Positions 61,663-64,000 of a DNA stretch of 64,000 nt are shown piece after piece. The stretch is from NCBI GenBank assembly GCA_902533795.1, contig CACAND010000001.1, positions 324,732-388,731 on the forward strand, written 5' to 3'. Position 1 is the first letter of the stretch. The number at the start of each line of letters is the position of its first letter. A program made the position numbers and the translations under genes. Below the pieces are notes generated by a model. The model saw only the letters and a list, made by a program, of their open reading frames with translations. It searched no databases and had not been told where the DNA came from. This DNA comes from an uncultured Candidatus Actinomarina sp. (GTDB lineage Bacteria; Actinomycetota; Acidimicrobiia; Actinomarinales; Actinomarinaceae).

Positions 61663-63347
61663 ACGAAAATCTAAAAGCCTTATCTGAAGATTTTTTTCAA
61701 AACTCTTTATCCACCTCCCCAACATCAGCAATGATGAGGGGATATAAGGAATATTTTGATCAATTAGAAGAGCTTACAGACGAAACTTTTGAAGAGGAAG
61801 CTCATAGAGTTGACGGTTTCATTTCAAGATTAAAGAATATAGATCCAAGCTCCTTATCAAATCGAGAAAAGGTAACACACGGAATGCTGGATTTTGCTTT
61901 AAGCTCAAGCAAAGACTCCCTTTTAGACAGAAGTTGGGAATTTGGTGCTGGCGTGTCAGGATATACGGGATATTTGATAGATTATAATCAACAGATGTTT
62001 GTACCTGATTTAGAGGCAGCAGACATGCTTTTAAAAAGACTAGAACTTTATGAAAGATTATATATTCAAATTGCGGCGGTCCAAAAAGAGGGTCTAAATA
62101 ACAATAGAGTTGCTACAGAAAGAAACTTGTTAAGAACTATTGATCAATTACAAAACTATTTGAAGACATCAGCTGACAGTGACCCATTGTTATTAATAAA
62201 TTTTTCACCAGAGATATCTGATTCTGAAATATCAAGCTGGAAAGAGAAAGCAATAGAAATTATTACAGCGAAAATTAGACCAACTGTATTAGATTATCTT
62301 GAACAGTTGAAAACAGAGCACCTTCCCAAAGGACGATCGGACGAAAAATCCGGAATTATGTGGATTGAAGGTGGGGAAGATCTTTATTTAAGGGCATTAA
62401 GAAAATATACAGGACATAAAAATACTACAGTAAAAGAAGTCCATGAGATTGGTTTATCTGAAATTGAAAGATTAAAAATAGAATTTTTCGAAGTTGGAAA
62501 AAATGTTTTTCAAAATGTTTCTACACCCGAAGAAGTCATATCAAAAATGCAAACTGACCCTTCTATGAGATATGAAAGTAAAGAACAAATGTTGCAGATT
62601 GCTATTGACACTATAGAAAGAGCATACAAACCTCTTGCAGAGTGGTTTACTGTTTTTCCAAAATCTCCATGTAAGGTCTTACCTGTGCCTGAAGCATCTG
62701 AACAGCATGCACCTCCTGCATATTATTATCCACCACTTCCGGATGGATCAAGAGACGGAACATATTTCCTTAATACATATAAAGCTGAGTCAAAAAGTAT
62801 ATTTGAAGCAGAATCAGTAGCTTTTCATGAAGCAATTCCTGGCCATCATCTTGATAGAACAATTGCAGTTGAATTAAAAAATGTTCCAAATTTTCAAAAA
62901 TATGTAGCGTCAACAGCATTTGTAGAAGGCTGGGGACTGTATTCAGAACAATTAGCTAATGAAATGGGACTTTATTCTAACGATATACAGCAACTTGGAA
63001 GACTTGGAAATGACGCATGGAGAGCATGTCGTTTAGTTCTTGATACTGGAATGCATGGAATGGGATGGTCAAGAGAAAGTGCAATAAAATTTTTCAGAGA
63101 AAATTCACCGATTGAAGAGATAAATTCAAATATTGAAACTGATAGATACATTGCCTGGCCTGGCCAAGCTTGTTCTTATAAAATGGGTCAATTGAAAATT
63201 GAAGAGTTAAGAAGGAAAGCGGAAAATGAGCTAGGTGATAAATTTGATATTAGATACTTTCATGATGAAGTTTTGTGCGATGGGGGAATTACTCTTCCTA
63301 TTTTGGAAAATAAGATTGAATCCTTTATTCAAGAACACAAAGTATAA
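61659..63347 (+). CDS. DUF885-family zinc peptidase-like protein
   Basis: 562 residues, largely helical. AESVAFHEAIPGHHLDRTIA carries HExxxGHH, the zinc site of this gluzincin-like family, and VEGWGLYSEQLANEMGLY and TDRYIAWPGQACSYKMGQLK are conserved in DUF885. No signal peptide. Probably a cytosolic carboxypeptidase-type enzyme. Confidence 0.88.
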   Translation: MNENLKALSEDFFQNSLSTSPTSAMMRGYKEYFDQLEELTDETFEEEAHRVDGFISRLKNIDPSSLSNREKVTHGMLDFALSSSKDSLLDRSWEFGAGVSGYTGYLIDYNQQMFVPDLEAADMLLKRLELYERLYIQIAAVQKEGLNNNRVATERNLLRTIDQLQNYLKTSADSDPLLLINFSPEISDSEISSWKEKAIEIITAKIRPTVLDYLEQLKTEHLPKGRSDEKSGIMWIEGGEDLYLRALRKYTGHKNTTVKEVHEIGLSEIERLKIEFFEVGKNVFQNVSTPEEVISKMQTDPSMRYESKEQMLQIAIDTIERAYKPLAEWFTVFPKSPCKVLPVPEASEQHAPPAYYYPPLPDGSRDGTYFLNTYKAESKSIFEAESVAFHEAIPGHHLDRTIAVELKNVPNFQKYVASTAFVEGWGLYSEQLANEMGLYSNDIQQLGRLGNDAWRACRLVLDTGMHGMGWSRESAIKFFRENSPIEEINSNIETDRYIAWPGQACSYKMGQLKIEELRRKAENELGDKFDIRYFHDEVLCDGGITLPILENKIESFIQEHKV

Positions 63348-63357
63348 AGCTCGATAG

Positions 63358-63741
63358 TTATTTTCTTATTGATTTATCTGACTTCTTGACAATTTCGTTT
63401 TTATAACTTTGGTGAATTTCTTTTTCTTTATTTTTAGATTCTACTTTTTGGTTAGAAATTTCGTTCTCAAGTAACAATACTTTTTTTTTCAGATTATCTA
63501 TTGTGTCTTTCATTTCATATATAATTTTTATTCCATCTAGGTTTATACCTCTTTGTGACAAATCCTGAATTTGTATAAGTTTATCAATATCATTTTGAGA
63601 ATAACGTCTGGTTCCTCCACCGGTTCTAAATGGTTTAATAAGACCTTTATTTTCATAAGTTCTAATAGTTTGCTGATGAATACCTGATAGCGATGAAGCT
63701 ACTGAAATAAAATATATTGCGTTTGACTCTTCGCTATTCAT
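63358..63741 (-). CDS. hspR: MerR-type heat-shock repressor HspR
   Basis: 127 residues. An N-terminal MerR helix-turn-helix (SGIHQQTIRTYENKGLIKPF) with RTGGGTRRYSQNDIDKLIQI, then a coiled coil. In Actinobacteria HspR ends the dnaK-grpE-dnaJ-hspR operon and represses it with DnaK. It overlaps dnaJ by 8 bp. Confidence 0.9.
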   Translation of the reverse strand: MNSEESNAIYFISVASSLSGIHQQTIRTYENKGLIKPFRTGGGTRRYSQNDIDKLIQIQDLSQRGINLDGIKIIYEMKDTIDNLKKKVLLLENEISNQKVESKNKEKEIHQSYKNEIVKKSDKSIRK

Positions 63742-64000
63742 CTAAATACTTTCTTGGAGAATCTCCAGATTCAAACTGGTCTCGAAATTTCTCTAAATGT
63801 TTTTTAGCTGATCTAGATAAATTTGTCGGAGGTATTATAAACACTTTTACATACAGGTCCCCAGATCTTCTTCCTTGAGGGGTAATTCCCTCTCCCCGGA
63901 TTTTGAATGTTTTTCCACTAGGGGTACCTGAAGGAATCTTTAAAGTAACAGATTTACTGAGTGTTGGAATCTTAATACTTGCACCTAAAGCTGCTTCTGT
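63734..64000 (-). CDS. dnaJ: DnaJ/CbpA co-chaperone, C-terminal part only
   Basis: 88 codons reach the window edge. TEAALGASIKIPTL, VTLKIPSGTPSGKTFKIRGE and GRRSGDLYVKVFIIPP are the DnaJ C-terminal substrate-binding domain. The J-domain lies beyond the window. Gene order with hspR is that of the actinobacterial heat-shock operon. Confidence 0.92.
   Translation of the reverse strand, partial: TEAALGASIKIPTLSKSVTLKIPSGTPSGKTFKIRGEGITPQGRRSGDLYVKVFIIPPTNLSRSAKKHLEKFRDQFESGDSPRKYLDE

Overview
The window reads as chromosomal DNA of a streamlined, low-GC (roughly one third G+C by eye), probably marine actinobacterium. Actinobacterial markers are CrgA, a PASTA-domain Ser/Thr kinase beside a PP2C phosphatase, DUF3159, a PAC2-family protein with the actinobacterial C-terminal tail, the tiny ribosomal protein bS22, and an hspR-dnaJ pair. 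Genes are packed with 4-20 bp overlaps and many GTG/TTG starts. I see no insertion sequence, prophage or CRISPR array. Assignment to a Ca. Actinomarina-like lineage is inference only.

Layout. 1-2.7 kb: a cluster of very small membrane proteins and an NDH-2. 2.7-7.5 kb: a minus-strand TPP riboswitch followed by a sodium:solute symporter, an S9 peptidase and mgtE. 7.5-13.9 kb: EamA exporter, family-4 UDG, cbiM, hydrolases, a DUF3445 protein and DoxX. 13.9-16.4 kb: SAM riboswitch-metY-metX. 16.5-21.5 kb: esterase, DmdC-like acyl-CoA dehydrogenase, SdhA-like flavoprotein, Ogt and a candidate small RNA. 21.7-29.8 kb: six tRNA genes plus one more (Ile, Ala, four Ser, Arg), crgA-mutY-pknB-pstP, serS and tadA. 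29.8-43.4 kb: nitroreductase, crotonase, dGTPase, dnaX, murJ, lysC-asd, dcd, bS22 and PAC2. 43.4-46 kb: copA-copZ. 46.0-47 kb: a SelW-like selenoprotein coupled to a TSUP permease. 47-53 kb: lnt, MscS channel, DUF3159, purB, purA. 53-58.4 kb: a complete aapJQMP amino-acid ABC transporter. 58.4-64 kb: M20 amidohydrolase, glycosidase-like protein, K+ channel, DUF885 peptidase, hspR and the end of dnaJ.

The most important observation is at 46022-46258: a 78-residue Rdx/SelW-family gene whose redox motif is C-x-x-UGA. A hairpin with an A-G-U-U-A loop sits 11 nt after the UGA, where a bacterial SECIS element should be. Conventional gene calling misses this gene.

Second, three separate genes (PAC2, M20 amidohydrolase, K+ channel) are each broken by exactly one extra base at a six-base A or T run. 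This points either to a homopolymer sequencing problem or to slippage-based decoding. Third, several conserved enzymes lack hallmark residues: TadA has Asp for the first zinc Cys, DnaX lacks its four-Cys zinc module, and Lnt has Ser for the catalytic Cys.
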